The translations under genes and the position numbers were made by a program. The notes under the pieces were generated by a model. It was not told the DNA's origin, made no database searches, and saw only the letters and a program-made list of their open reading frames with translations. DNA of 39,828 nucleotides from Pelagibius sp. Alg239-R121 (GTDB taxonomy: Bacteria > Pseudomonadota > Alphaproteobacteria > Kiloniellales > Kiloniellaceae). The stretch's first letter is position 1. Every line of letters starts with the position of its first letter. Location of the stretch: positions 1 through 39,828 of the forward strand of contig NZ_CAMZOF010000019.1 in assembly GCF_947331435.1 (NCBI RefSeq), read 5' to 3'. Below are positions 16,491 through 25,543 of this stretch, one piece after another.

Positions 16491-16658
16491 AAGCCGGCCA
16501 CTCCCGCAGCCCTGCAAGGCCAAAGCGTAGCCAAGATTCAGTCCCCACTGGAACCTTGTCTAGTTTTGCGACAGGATCACAAAGCACAACCCAGCCGATA
16601 AAAGTGCGATCGCGACCGTTCGAGATTTATACGACTAGAATATCGCAGGAGATGCGAC

Positions 16659-17762
16659 ATGAAACGACGCAAGTTTCTGAAGAGTGCTGCCGCGGGCGCA
16701 GCTGCAACAACAGCCGCCGCGGCGTCCGCCACCAGTCTGGTGGCACCCGTCATAGCCAAAGAGCAGATCGAATGGCGCATGGTCACGCCGTGGCCGAAGA
16801 ACGCGCCGGGTGTCGGCGTCAATGCCCAGCGGCTCGCCGATCGCATCACTGCCATGAGCGGTGGACGACTAACGGTGACGCTATACGCAGGCGGCGAACT
16901 GGTGCCGCCCTTCGGCGTTTTCGATGCGGTGCGCGATGGTGCTGCGGAAATGGGACATGCCACGCCCTATTACTGGCAGGACAAAAGTAAGGCGCTGCAT
17001 TATTTTACCGGACTGCCGCTCGGTCTGACAGCCTGGGAAAGGGCCGGTTGGCTTTACTACGGTGGTGGGCAGGAACTCTGGGACGAGGTCTACGCGGAGT
17101 TTGGATTAAAGGCTTTCTTCGCAGGCAGCAGCGGTGTGCAGGCCGGCGGCTGGTTCCGCAAGGAGATCACGGGCCTTGCCGACCTGCAGGGTTTGAAAAT
17201 GCGTATATCCGGCCTGGGCGGTGAAGCGCTGGCGCATCTCGGTGTCATGCCAGTCCGAACGCCACCGGGTAAGATCTTCGCCGCTATGGAGAGCGGCGAA
17301 GTCGATGCTGCCGAATGGATCGGGCCCTGGAACGACCTGGCCTTTGGTCTGCACAAGATCGCCAAGAACTATTACTTGCCGGCGTTCCACGAGGGCGGTC
17401 CCGCCCTCGAAGCGCTGGTCAACAAGGACCTCTACGCGTCACTGCCAAGCGACCTGCAGGTCATCGTTGCTGCGGCCTGTTCAGCGGCGGCCAACGAGAC
17501 TTTCGCCGACTTCACATATCACAACAGCGTCTCGTTGGATCCCCTGGTGGAGGAACACGGCGTGATCCTACGCGAATGGCCGGACGAGGTGGTGATCGCA
17601 CTGGGCAAGGCAACCAATGACGTCATTGAAGATTTAGCCGCGACTGACGCCATGACCAAGAAGGTCCACGCTTCCTACAGTTCCTACCTGCAGGACGCGC
17701 GCAAGTGGAGCGCAGTTGGCGACCAGCGCTTCCTGGCCATGCGCGAGAAAGCTTCAGATTGA
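16659..17762 (+). CDS. TRAP transporter substrate-binding protein (DctP family, 2-oxoacid/TakP-like), orphan
   Basis: The 367-residue precursor begins MKRRKFLKSAAAGAAATTAA, a Tat-like signal with RRKFLK. The mature domain begins EWRMVTPWPKNAPGVG. The family-typical arginine-containing block GLADLQGLKMRISGLGGEAL, a GGELVPPFGVFDAV segment and the DAAEWIGPWNDLAFGLHKIA region follow. These features fit the TakP-like subfamily that binds 2-oxo or hydroxy acids. CAGGAG sits nine bases before the start. No DctQ or DctM membrane subunits lie within the window, so the membrane partners must be elsewhere. The convergent Ldh-family reductase gene points to a 2-hydroxy/2-oxo acid ligand, by inference. 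Confidence 0.9.
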   Translation: MKRRKFLKSAAAGAAATTAAAASATSLVAPVIAKEQIEWRMVTPWPKNAPGVGVNAQRLADRITAMSGGRLTVTLYAGGELVPPFGVFDAVRDGAAEMGHATPYYWQDKSKALHYFTGLPLGLTAWERAGWLYYGGGQELWDEVYAEFGLKAFFAGSSGVQAGGWFRKEITGLADLQGLKMRISGLGGEALAHLGVMPVRTPPGKIFAAMESGEVDAAEWIGPWNDLAFGLHKIAKNYYLPAFHEGGPALEALVNKDLYASLPSDLQVIVAAACSAAANETFADFTYHNSVSLDPLVEEHGVILREWPDEVVIALGKATNDVIEDLAATDAMTKKVHASYSSYLQDARKWSAVGDQRFLAMREKASD

Positions 17763-17917
17763 CCCTGCTTTTCAAGCCCGACTTCCTGCAGATCAATGGA
17801 CCAGTGCAATCGTCATCAGCTTCGACTTCGTGCAGAGTGAGTACGTTCCCGGGCTCGCCGCATCCTCTGCGGTGGGTTTCGCGACGAGAGGGCGGTTCAG
17901 ATTTGCGCGTGTCTCGG

Positions 17918-18979
17918 TTAGAAGCGTTCCGACTCTAAATTCAATCCGAGCCTCTCGACGATACCCTGGATCTCATTCCAGGTTGCCGCCGGCAGGGAGA
18001 TATCCTTGCCGGCATTTCTGGCACGTTGATCGCGTTCGCGCTCGCCCGGCACTTCGACCCGGTCGAAACCGGGCGCGGGTGGGCAGTCGCGCAGCTCGGA
18101 CAGGACTTCCTCGGCGGCGTTCTGCAGGGCGCCGCTTTCCCGGTAGCGGCTGCAGTCGAGGGCGATCATCAGCCAGTTGCATTCGGTTGTGGTGGGGCCG
18201 AGCATGGCTTCAGCGATCATTTCGGCGACGACGGCGAGGGCGTAGCCCTTTGCGCCGCCTGCGGTCAGGATGGCGCCGCCCCGAAAATAGTCTTCCGGAT
18301 CGCAGGTTGGATGACCGTCCTTGTCGATCAGCACGCCTTCGGGCAGAGATGTTCCGGCAATGCGCGCACCGTAAACCCATCCCGCGGCGGCGGCCGAAGT
18401 GGCGAAATCCAGAATGACCGGCCCCCGCGCACCACCTGGAATCCCCATACAGTAGGGATTGGTGGGTAGCAGGGCCTTCGCCCCGCCGTAAGGTGCGACG
18501 AGCCGCCAGTTCTTGCGCCCGCCGCCGCCGATGATGATGGCAAGGCAGCCATTCTCCGCCGCCGCTTCGGCAAAAGCACCGAGCCGCCCGGTGTGTCCCA
18601 CGTTGCGCAACGCCACGGCCGCAAGACCGTTCGCCTTTGCCTCAGCCGTCACATGCGCAGTTGCGAGCTGCATGGCGGGAATACCGATCGCACCATGGCC
18701 ATCAACCTCCCAGGCACCCTGAGAGTTTTTCAACAACTCAGGCCGCGTATCGGCTTGCAAATAGCCGTTGTCGTAATAGCCGGCATATTGAATGATCCGC
18801 CAGGTGCCGTGAGATTCGACGCCCGAGTCATCGGCCTCGATCAGATGCGCCGTTACGGCCTCTGCGATGTCGGTCGGGCAGCCCTTTGCCATCAGCACCC
18901 CGCGAACGCAGTTCTCGATCGTATCACGGGGAATGGATTGGCGGACGAGATCCGCCTCATATTTACTCGCAGGCTGCAT
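17918..18979 (-). CDS. Ldh family (malate/L-lactate dehydrogenase fold) NAD(P)-dependent oxidoreductase
   Basis: The 353-residue protein starts at the ATG reading MQPASKYEADLV. A longer frame to 19222 would overlap the neighbouring gene and lacks conservation features. The family hallmark ESHGTWRI (SHG with catalytic His), the NVGHTGRLGAFAEAA block, NPYCMGIP, VILDFATSAAAAGWV and GGAKGYAL are all present. The fold is unrelated to classical lactate dehydrogenase. Members reduce or oxidise 2-oxo acids such as malate, sulfolactate, ureidoglycolate or piperideine-2-carboxylate. It is convergent with the orphan TRAP binding protein, with about 155 bp between. A fragment of a second copy lies at 15642. 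Confidence 0.88.
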   Translation of the reverse strand: MQPASKYEADLVRQSIPRDTIENCVRGVLMAKGCPTDIAEAVTAHLIEADDSGVESHGTWRIIQYAGYYDNGYLQADTRPELLKNSQGAWEVDGHGAIGIPAMQLATAHVTAEAKANGLAAVALRNVGHTGRLGAFAEAAAENGCLAIIIGGGGRKNWRLVAPYGGAKALLPTNPYCMGIPGGARGPVILDFATSAAAAGWVYGARIAGTSLPEGVLIDKDGHPTCDPEDYFRGGAILTAGGAKGYALAVVAEMIAEAMLGPTTTECNWLMIALDCSRYRESGALQNAAEEVLSELRDCPPAPGFDRVEVPGERERDQRARNAGKDISLPAATWNEIQGIVERLGLNLESERF

Positions 18980-19130
18980 CACTGATTCGGACCCTGTTTG
19001 CCATTGCGGCATTCCGGGCGAGGGTATCGTCTGTGGCGGTGTCTCTCCAAGCAATTCTCGGTGCGAGGCTTTTTTCCAAGCCGCCCGAGTGATTGCCGCG
19101 AGGGTACCTGTAAAAATTTTGACGGGTGTC

Positions 19131-20084
19131 TTATTGCTGCTTTTCGTCTTCGGAAGCTTCCGATAGCTCAGGAGTCCACCCAGTGGTGGTTTTGAAGGCG
19201 ACAGAAATGAAGGTTGTGACAAACATCAAAAAAAGAAAACGCAAAAAAGTCTCAATAACTGAAACTTCAAGAAATTCGAATTCGAGTACATAATCCATGT
19301 CGTATATAAATAAATTATATAACGAACAAAGCAGTATCAGTGGCGAGGTGGTTAGGTAATAGCTGGTCAGGCGTGAAAGGAACTGTCCGTGGCGGTCGTG
19401 ACTGTTTTCTCTGTGAGTATATTTTGATCCCGTCGCATCGGCGGGAAGAAAGAAACCGCGCCAGGCGAGACCGGGTCCGATAAAGATAGCAAATAAGGGG
19501 ATGTAGTCGGGAAAGGAGAATGACATCCTTCCGCGAAGCCATGATGAAGAGCCATCATCGCCTTCTTCACCTGCAGGCAGGACATCAAGAGGCGAAGTTC
19601 CCGGCTGATAGTCCAGCATCAACAAAAAAAGATAAAGCATGCAAAGACAGGCCCAGGAAAGTGCCCACAAAACCGCTGAAGGGATGACAACGCCCGAGAG
19701 CCAAGCTGTGAAATATTTCAAATGAACTCTGGTGAGGAATTTCGGCAGGGACCCGATGCCGGCATCCAGATCGTACAGAACGATGCAGTGCCAGTTGACG
19801 GCAAAAGTGATGTAGATGAGCGCGTAGGCTACAATCGACAGATGCGATATAACATCGGCGTATTCGGTGTAATAGATTCCGGTCGAATCCTGCTGAATGA
19901 GCCAGTGCACGAATTCAAGCAGCAGGTACAGCAGCGCGAAGCCACCTGGTAGAAGCAGCGCTGCGGGAATGAAGCGCACGCGGTCAAATACGATCAGGTA
20001 AGTGTCGATTGCGGTCTTCACAATAGGCAGCCGGGGCCGGTACTTCCGTTGTGTGGGTACCGCGGACTCCGTCACTCTTGCCAA
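19131..20084 (-). CDS. Integral membrane protein of unknown function
   Basis: The 317-residue protein has six or seven strongly hydrophobic segments, including FIPAALLLPGGFALLYLLLE, LSIVAYALIYITFAV, VVIPSAVLWALSWACLCMLY and a C-terminal ETFLRFLFLMFVTTFISVAF. A hydrophilic loop rich in Gly, Asp and Ser lies mid-protein, and the tail is acidic (ELSEASEDEKQQ). Local base composition is AT-richer than in the neighbours. No family is recognised. It might belong to broad YIP1-like or DUF-type membrane proteins, but no signature supports a name. It is transcribed towards the Ldh gene. Confidence 0.7.
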   Translation of the reverse strand: MARVTESAVPTQRKYRPRLPIVKTAIDTYLIVFDRVRFIPAALLLPGGFALLYLLLEFVHWLIQQDSTGIYYTEYADVISHLSIVAYALIYITFAVNWHCIVLYDLDAGIGSLPKFLTRVHLKYFTAWLSGVVIPSAVLWALSWACLCMLYLFLLMLDYQPGTSPLDVLPAGEEGDDGSSSWLRGRMSFSFPDYIPLFAIFIGPGLAWRGFFLPADATGSKYTHRENSHDRHGQFLSRLTSYYLTTSPLILLCSLYNLFIYDMDYVLEFEFLEVSVIETFLRFLFLMFVTTFISVAFKTTTGWTPELSEASEDEKQQ

Positions 20085-20722
20085 GCCTTACAGCAGAGCA
20101 ATCTGGCGGTCTCCCAAGTAACTAAACTTGGCAAGCTGCAATGCTCAAATCTGGCCGCCGTTACCATTGCCTGCATTTTTAACCGTCTGCTTGACGATGC
20201 CAAATCCAATCTGCGATCGGTAGCTCCGAAGTCTTCTGTTTCGAACTGAATATGAGTGACCGCCGGTAGGATTTGTTATGCAGTCAAGCTATCAAGGATT
20301 GACGTCGAATAAAAGCCGTGTCTGCCACTCCACACACGACTGCGCCATCTTAGTTCTCTGCCGTTGGCGGCCCGTATTCTTCAAAAGCCCTGTGAAGCAG
20401 ATCCATAATGAGAAGCGCCTTAACTTCACGTGCTGTCAGGATATCCAGGTTTCTGCCCGACCCGAGAATAGCGTTCAGGCACTAAGTCGAGAGATCCTGT
20501 GTTTTGCATTCCGTCCCAATGACTTTGCCAGCGGTCCCGTTTCCAGCCCGCAAAGTTGATTTCGCGTCCAAGCCTCCGACCTACAGAGAACGCCGCGGCG
20601 AAGGGAGTGCTGACACCCTGCCAGGTGGCTCAACCTAGGCTTCAATACCCGGTCTGCAGAGACACTCGGGGCAAGGAATTTGAAGTGATCGATAACAGCG
20701 TCACATCGTAAGGACACGACTC
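20085..20722. other. Intergenic stretch with a possible gene remnant
   Basis: I see no complete gene in these 638 bases. On the minus strand 20350-20481 is open and reads coding-like (segments NAILGSGRNLDILTAREVKA and LHRAFEEYGPPTAEN) between stops, without a usual start codon. It looks like the end of a lost gene. The right end carries the ribosome site of the MAPEG gene (TAAGGA, 20708-20713). Confidence 0.35.
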
Positions 20723-21133
20723 ATGGAAACAGCTTATTTTTATCTCGCGCTGAGCGGGATGCTGACGGTTCTCCTTTGGACACCCTATATCCTCGCCCGG
20801 GTGTTCGTCTGGGGGCTGCCGACTTTTTTGAACAATTACCCTGCCGGTTTTCCGGTCGAGCAGCCTGCGCCACCGCTCTGGGCGGAGCGCGCAAAGCGGG
20901 CCCATCTCAATATGGTCGAAACAATGCCGGCATTCGTTGCCGCCGTGGTTGGCGTGGCCTTGTTGGGGAGTGAAGCGTCAGGACCCGTCGTCGGACAGTG
21001 GGCGCAGATTTTCTTCTTCGCACGCATTGTACATGCCGTGGTCTACACCCTGGGCATTCCTTACCTCCGCACCCCGACTTATCTGGTGTCCTGGGCTGCC
21101 GTGTTGATCATCGGGTTTCAGGCTATCGCCTGA
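20723..21133 (+). CDS. MAPEG-family membrane protein
   Basis: The 136-residue protein has four hydrophobic segments and the family signature ERAKRAHLNMVETMPAFVAA near residues 55-75. That segment corresponds to the glutathione/eicosanoid-type membrane enzyme motif (RAHxNxxE). The end reads YLRTPTYLVSWAAVLIIG. Eukaryotic MAPEG proteins are membrane glutathione transferases or leukotriene/prostaglandin synthases; most bacterial members are uncharacterised. The start has TAAGGA ten bases upstream. It is convergent with the methyltransferase gene at 21242. Confidence 0.9.
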   Translation: METAYFYLALSGMLTVLLWTPYILARVFVWGLPTFLNNYPAGFPVEQPAPPLWAERAKRAHLNMVETMPAFVAAVVGVALLGSEASGPVVGQWAQIFFFARIVHAVVYTLGIPYLRTPTYLVSWAAVLIIGFQAIA

Positions 21134-21241
21134 AGCTTTTGATGAAGAGAAGGGCCGCGCCGTCATCCCCCTCTCGACGTGGCGGTCCTTCTCAAACGAC
21201 ACCTCTTGCAAACAACGCGCCGCCCGTCTGGGCTTTTTGCC

Positions 21242-22129
21242 TCACACGACTTTTTGCAGTTCGGCCATATGATCGGTGCGAATGCCGCAGCAGCCACCGA
21301 TTACCTGTACACCGCGTTCAAGCCACCGCCTGGAATGCGCCGCGTAGTCCTCGGGCAGAATGGTATCGTCGAAGACCCACTTGTGGTTCACGGACTTTCC
21401 CGTATGCGCATAAACGCCGATCGGTCCAGGCCAGTGATCGGCCATCACGTCGAGACAGGCGTCGATATGTTTGACCTCGCTGTGCATGATGCTGACAAGG
21501 GGAACGTCGTTCGCCTTGAGTGCCGCCAGGGCATCGATCAGAGGTTCGCCGTTCCTCAGGCACATTGTCCCGGATTCGCCGGGTTCGCAGGTAAGACCGA
21601 CCCAAACCGGCAAGCCACTGCTCCGGGCCGCTTCGAGCGTGACCAGCATGCGGTCGATGTCAATCATCATCTCGGTCATCAGGAGATCGGCGCCGGCCTT
21701 GCGCATGATGGCGGCTTGTTCCGTGATATCGCCGCGCAGTTGATCGAGCGGCGGATGCTTTCCGATCCAGGACCAGTAGGAAATTCCGCCGGCTACCAAA
21801 ACCTCTTCGCGCTGCATCTCCTCTCGCGCTTCGACCGCCAGCTCGACCCCGCGCCGGTTCAGCAATTCGAAGTGCTCTTCGACACCGCCGTCCTGTAAGG
21901 CATGCCGATGGGTCGCAAAGGTGTTGGAAATGACGATCTCGGCACCAAGGCGAATGTAGTCCTTGTGGATGTCCTTCACGATGCCGGGATGGCTTAGCGC
22001 GCCGCCGCCGTTCCAGGCGTTGTCGAGTTGCGGGACACCGCGCCGTTCGACCTCGGTGCCGGTGGCGCCGTCGATGAGGACGCGTCCGCCGTTGCTGAGC
22101 CGTTGCATAATCTGATCGTAACGCGACAT
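21242..22129 (-). CDS. Homocysteine S-methyltransferase-family protein
   Basis: The 295-residue protein starts at the ATG reading MSRYDQIMQRLSNGG, preceded by GAGAGGGA. An N-terminal IDGATGTEVERRGV, then EIVISNTFATHR, lies in the barrel. The three zinc-binding cysteines of the family are visible: one in GLTCEPGESG and two in GGCCGIRTDHM at the C-terminus. It would transfer a methyl group to homocysteine or a related thiol, from S-methylmethionine, betaine or another donor. The donor cannot be decided from sequence. It lies 109 bp after the LysR gene on the same strand. Confidence 0.9.
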   Translation of the reverse strand: MSRYDQIMQRLSNGGRVLIDGATGTEVERRGVPQLDNAWNGGGALSHPGIVKDIHKDYIRLGAEIVISNTFATHRHALQDGGVEEHFELLNRRGVELAVEAREEMQREEVLVAGGISYWSWIGKHPPLDQLRGDITEQAAIMRKAGADLLMTEMMIDIDRMLVTLEAARSSGLPVWVGLTCEPGESGTMCLRNGEPLIDALAALKANDVPLVSIMHSEVKHIDACLDVMADHWPGPIGVYAHTGKSVNHKWVFDDTILPEDYAAHSRRWLERGVQVIGGCCGIRTDHMAELQKVV

Positions 22130-22238
22130 GGCGGTTCCCTCTCTGCTTTGCTGGAAAGACAGGTCAACAAATCTAGGTATAGCGCTTACTGGAAACTGTC
22201 TATCTTCACAGAGCGCATCCAATATCTGGTTGTTTCCG

Positions 22239-23099
22239 TTACGGCCATTCCCCGGTCAGATCCTTGATCCAGGCGCGGGCGGATTTGAGGTGAAGGATAT
22301 CGCGGTCCTGGCGGTGAAACAGCATCCACAAGGGTTGTTCCAGAATTGTATCGCCGATAGGCGTTAATCCCGGATCGGCATCCGCAATGAACCTGGGCAG
22401 CAGGGCGCGCGCGACGCCGGATGCGGCAATTTTCTGAATGGTTTCAAATTGATGAGCCTGGTAGCGCAAACCAGACGGGCCGGCGAGTTCAAGCATCGTC
22501 TCGCTCCCGCTGCTGCGTGAATAGCGCTCGATAAGGCCGGCCCAGGGCAGGCTTTCCGGATCACGTCCGGGGGCGCAATAGATCCCATACTCAAGGCTTC
22601 CGATCTGTTCCGCCTCGATCCGTGCCGTGTCAAATTTGGTCACGCCTGGGCCGTCGTCAATGCGTATAGCGATGTCGGCCTCCCGCCGTGCAAGAAACGC
22701 CTTACTGGCCGTGGCGATCAGTTCGACCTTGATCCGAAGGTTTTTGGTCAGCCTGTCCATCGATGGCGCGAGCAGATTGGTGACAACGAACGGGGGTGCC
22801 GTGATCCGAAGCTCACGCCACACTGCGCCGAGTTCGTCCACCGCCGACTGCTGTTCCGCGCCCCGAAGCGCCTCCGCCGCCGTTTCAATGTGCGTCAACA
22901 GCTCCTCGCAGCGGCTGGTCGGATGCAGCCGTTCGTTCTCACGCACGAAAAGTTCGTAACCGACCTCCCGCTCCAGCTGCTTCAGGCGCCGGCCCACCGT
23001 TGTTGAATCGATACGCAAGGCCTTTGCGGCCGTGGCGTAGGTTCCGTGACGAAAAACCGCCAGGAGCGTGTGCCATTGATCCCATGCGATCATATCCAT
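22239..23099 (-). CDS. LysR-type transcriptional regulator
   Basis: The 286-residue protein has an N-terminal LysR helix-turn-helix: WDQWHTLLAVFRHGTYATAA, then STTVGRRLKQLEREVGYELF. An effector domain follows (LRITAPPFVVTNLLAP) and a C-terminal half ending RAWIKDLTGEWP. The start is taken at the ATG reading MDMIAWDQW because AGGTGAG lies just upstream; the second Met three codons in is possible. The unusually short TVGRRLKQLE linker resembles the subgroup that regulates neighbouring divergent genes. Candidate targets are the secreted protein at 23293 and the methyltransferase downstream. Confidence 0.9.
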   Translation of the reverse strand: MDMIAWDQWHTLLAVFRHGTYATAAKALRIDSTTVGRRLKQLEREVGYELFVRENERLHPTSRCEELLTHIETAAEALRGAEQQSAVDELGAVWRELRITAPPFVVTNLLAPSMDRLTKNLRIKVELIATASKAFLARREADIAIRIDDGPGVTKFDTARIEAEQIGSLEYGIYCAPGRDPESLPWAGLIERYSRSSGSETMLELAGPSGLRYQAHQFETIQKIAASGVARALLPRFIADADPGLTPIGDTILEQPLWMLFHRQDRDILHLKSARAWIKDLTGEWP

Positions 23100-23161
23100 C
23101 TCACCTTTTATCGATTGATGCAGATCGGGCTGCAAGGTCTGAATTGCTCACCTTTTTATAG

Positions 23162-23208
23162 GCTGCGTCAACGCAGCTCGTTGGCTTAATTTTGCACATC
23201 GACGTGCA
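23162..23208. promoter_or_regulatory. Inverted repeats in the LysR divergent control region
   Basis: GCTGCG-TCAA-CGCAGC (23162-23177) and TGCAC-N6-GTGCA (23193-23208) are two perfect short inverted repeats between the LysR gene and the divergent gene at 23293. LysR proteins typically bind such paired sites. There is no direct proof that this one does. Confidence 0.4.
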
Positions 23209-23292
23209 GTGGCGCAAGTGACAGCATGTGGAGGATTTGCAAGGAAGGATGGAAAGGCTGCAGACCGTTTCATCCAATACAAGGAGGATAAA

Positions 23293-23682
23293 ATGACCCG
23301 GATCTTGGCGAAAACCAATTGGGCAGGGTGGCTGATGGCCAGTTTTGCCACTGTCATGCTGTTGCTGCCGGTTACGCTGAAGGCAGCGGACAAACCGACC
23401 GCCGCCGAGTTAACAGAAGCCGTGAGCGATCATACCTATCAGGGCAGCATGAGTGCCGCGAATTCAGGATTTGCCGAATACTACGCGCCCGACGGTGCGA
23501 TCCGCGCCGACGGCTATACCGGAAAATGGCGGGTGGAGGACGGTCTCATGTGCTTTCAATACGGCGACAAGCCCGAGAGATGTTTCGGCGTCGAACTCCA
23601 CGGTCCTTCGATGACCATGTTCAAGGACGGAGAGATCGACGGTAATGGCATGCTGATCCCCGGGAACCCCAGCAAGTTTTGA
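23293..23682 (+). CDS. Small secreted protein of unknown function
   Basis: The 129-residue precursor has an N-terminal signal (AGWLMASFATVMLLLPVTLK, cleavage probably after KAA near residue 32). The mature part is about 97 residues and contains FAEYYAPDGAIRADGYTGKW followed by DGLMCFQYGDKPERCFGVEL. Its two cysteines could form a disulfide. The pattern of a small beta-rich domain with MCFQY...CFGV resembles a family of periplasmic proteins of unknown role found in alphaproteobacteria. The start is fixed by AAGGAGGA four bases upstream. It is divergent from the LysR gene and probably controlled by it. Confidence 0.8.
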   Translation: MTRILAKTNWAGWLMASFATVMLLLPVTLKAADKPTAAELTEAVSDHTYQGSMSAANSGFAEYYAPDGAIRADGYTGKWRVEDGLMCFQYGDKPERCFGVELHGPSMTMFKDGEIDGNGMLIPGNPSKF

Positions 23683-23691
23683 CGCCCGGAT

Positions 23692-23736
23692 GCGGCGGTG
23701 GGTTCGCTTCACGGCTGTCTTGCTCAAGACCGCCGC
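23692..23736. terminator. Long-loop hairpin between convergent genes
   Basis: GCGGCGGT (23692-23699) and ACCGCCGC (23729-23736) pair over 8 bp with a 29-base loop. It lies between the end of the secreted protein gene and the end of the DUF1062 gene. No T-run follows, so terminator function is uncertain. Confidence 0.3.
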
Positions 23737-23753
23737 CCGGTCACTTGATTACA

Positions 23754-24455
23754 TCACGCCATATGCTCATCGTCCCAAGGGGCAGCCGCCCGTGCGATGC
23801 GGAATGCGTCGGCCTCGCGGGAAAGGTCCATACGGATCATCACCTGATCGGCGGCGGGCCGGCGGACCCTGTGCCGGCCGTCGAGAGTTGCGGCAAGGCG
23901 TCCGGTTTGTTCCAGCTTCCGGACACGGGCGCGCGGCAACCTCAGTTCCCTGGCGAGCAGGCGGTCCGTACGCAGGGTGATGGGAACAGGCACCGAAAGA
24001 GCAATCTCCAGGCCAGCCCAGGGTGATGTCGGTGTCCTAAATTCGGGCAAACCAAGGTGGGTCTCCAGATCTGCCGACGTATGACCGGCCGAAAGGATTT
24101 TCTTATCCACCAAGACATCAGAATCCACTTCAACCCGTGCAGCGAAGCGGAGCAGGTCCGCCAGATCGAAAGCCAGCGTCTCAGCCAGCGCGCTATCGTT
24201 GGATTGCAACGCGCTTAGGAACGATGGGTCGAGTGTTTGAATATGCCGGCGTTCGATCAGCGGCCGTTTCCAACTGGTCTCACAGGCAATGCAACGGTAG
24301 AGCAGCCAGGCATCCAGCCGCTTGCCGCTGGCATTGATCCGGAATTTGCCGCTGCTTTGAAAGGCTTCGGGCTTGCCGCAGCCGCTGCAGGGCAGCCACG
24401 GCCGGGGCGCGGTAATGGGTTTCACGGTCCAGCGGACGGAGAGTAGGGAGGACAT
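23754..24455 (-). CDS. DUF1062 family protein with an N-terminal zinc ribbon
   Basis: The 233-residue protein starts LLSVRWTVKPITAPRPWLPC. It carries two CxxC pairs, CSGCGKPE and CIACETSW, flanking the family block FRINASGKRLDAWLLYRC. This order is characteristic of DUF1062. A LRLPRARVRKLEQTGRL segment in the C-terminal half may be a nucleic-acid-binding helix pair. The function of the family is unknown; zinc binding by the four cysteines is inferred. It is convergent with the secreted protein gene. Confidence 0.88.
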   Translation of the reverse strand: MSSLLSVRWTVKPITAPRPWLPCSGCGKPEAFQSSGKFRINASGKRLDAWLLYRCIACETSWKRPLIERRHIQTLDPSFLSALQSNDSALAETLAFDLADLLRFAARVEVDSDVLVDKKILSAGHTSADLETHLGLPEFRTPTSPWAGLEIALSVPVPITLRTDRLLARELRLPRARVRKLEQTGRLAATLDGRHRVRRPAADQVMIRMDLSREADAFRIARAAAPWDDEHMA

Positions 24456-25033
24456 CTCGTTTCGGTCTTCCTGTTGGAAGTCCGCCGAGATGGCGATTGA
24501 AGAACCAGAACAGGGTTCCGATTGATCGGAACGAGCTCGAAGTCACGGGATCCGGTGCGGCGATTGAGTCGCTATTGAAAAATAGCTGGCGGCGGAACAA
24601 TTGCGTTCAGCGGGAACCCGAAGCCAAACCAGGCGTGGCGGAAGGCGGGGTCCGCGTAGGGCGTGCCATACCGGTCTCGAACCGCCACCTCGGCGAACGC
24701 ATGGCATAAAGCCTGACCGCCGCCCTCAACAGGGCGCGGTCACGCAGCACGAGGATCAGAGCGTTTTGCGTCTTCTTGGACACACAAAGCCTCAAAATTG
24801 CGCCTAAGTCAGCAGGCGAGATCAGCAATTTGCTGATTGAGAGGCAGTGAATTTTGAGTCCGTTTGAACGCAAATTGCTTTAGTGGTGAGACCGGCGATT
24901 ATGATGGCAAAGCCCTGCTCCGATAGCTGGCGCCAAGCGGCGCAGATACGGGAATGTACCGAAACCTGGAAAAAGCTGGCAAGCGGTTATCTCCGCAAAC
25001 GCGGCTTTAGGCAGATTTTGATGTAAAAAATAT
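24456..25033. other. Intergenic stretch without a recognisable gene
   Basis: Short open frames here (for example plus-strand 24497-24709, containing ELEVTGSGAAIESLLKNSW) lack a ribosome site and do not resemble a family I can name. The right end turns AT-rich and holds the promoter at 25034. The stretch may contain decayed coding DNA. Confidence 0.35.
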
Positions 25034-25062
25034 TTGACATTAAGTCGTATATTTTTTACTAA
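25034..25062 (+). promoter_or_regulatory. Candidate promoter of the membrane protein/HTH pair
   Basis: TTGACA (25034-25039) lies in an AT-rich stretch, followed by a 17-base spacer and TACTAA (25057-25062). The ATG of the membrane protein is 31 bases further on. The -35 is perfect, the -10 only fair. Confidence 0.5.
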
Positions 25063-25093
25063 CTGTCTAGTTCAGCAGACATGCAGAGGAACC

Positions 25094-25540
25094 ATGACTT
25101 ATCAGGAAAAAGGTATCGCCATCGCATTGAGCATCTTGGTGCTTATGTACGGCATCTATGGCGTTGCGCTCTATCAGATGTTTCAGGACGGGCGATTTGA
25201 GTCGTCGGATGCAACCAGTCTGCTGGGGAAATCCATCCTGGCGCTGATGGCTGCGGTCGTCGTGGTCACCGTGGCCGTGCGGATCGGCGTGACAATTTTC
25301 GATGCTATCGCTGCCCGCGACGCCAATCCTGTCATCGCCGACGAGCGCGACAAGCAGATCGAACTCCGGGGCCTGCGCATTTCCCATTTCGTCTTCGCTG
25401 CTGGTTTTGTCCTTTCCATGGTTGCCCTGGCTCTGGGGCAATCACCTTTTGTGGTCATCAACTTGGTCATTGTCTCGCTCGGCGCAGGTGAGGTCTCCGG
25501 CAGTCTCGGGCAGCTTTACCTCTACCGGCGGGGCGTTTGA
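25094..25540 (+). CDS. Small four-helix membrane protein paired with an HTH regulator
   Basis: The 148-residue protein has four hydrophobic segments (near IAIALSILVLMYGIYGVALY, ILALMAAVVVVTVAVRIGV, FVFAAGFVLSMVALALG and VVINLVIVSLGAG). A DERDKQIELRGLRIS cytoplasmic loop lies between the second and third. This DERDxxIxxRg loop recurs in small membrane proteins encoded next to a compact Xre-type HTH gene. The start is supported by AGAGGA. The HTH gene begins three bases after the stop. The pair probably senses membrane or envelope state, which is inference. Confidence 0.8.
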   Translation: MTYQEKGIAIALSILVLMYGIYGVALYQMFQDGRFESSDATSLLGKSILALMAAVVVVTVAVRIGVTIFDAIAARDANPVIADERDKQIELRGLRISHFVFAAGFVLSMVALALGQSPFVVINLVIVSLGAGEVSGSLGQLYLYRRGV

Positions 25541-25543
25541 AGA

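Noticed and set aside
18980-19222. N-terminal extension of the Ldh protein
   Set aside because: It runs into the neighbouring membrane protein gene and adds residues not expected in the 350-residue family.
20475-20717. Minus-strand 80-codon frame
   Set aside because: Composition is not coding-like beyond its first part and no ribosome site or family match is seen.
24497-24709. Possible small recombinase-like fragment
   Set aside because: ELEVTGSGAAIESLLK looked a little like a recombinase C-terminus, but there is no catalytic region or element end.
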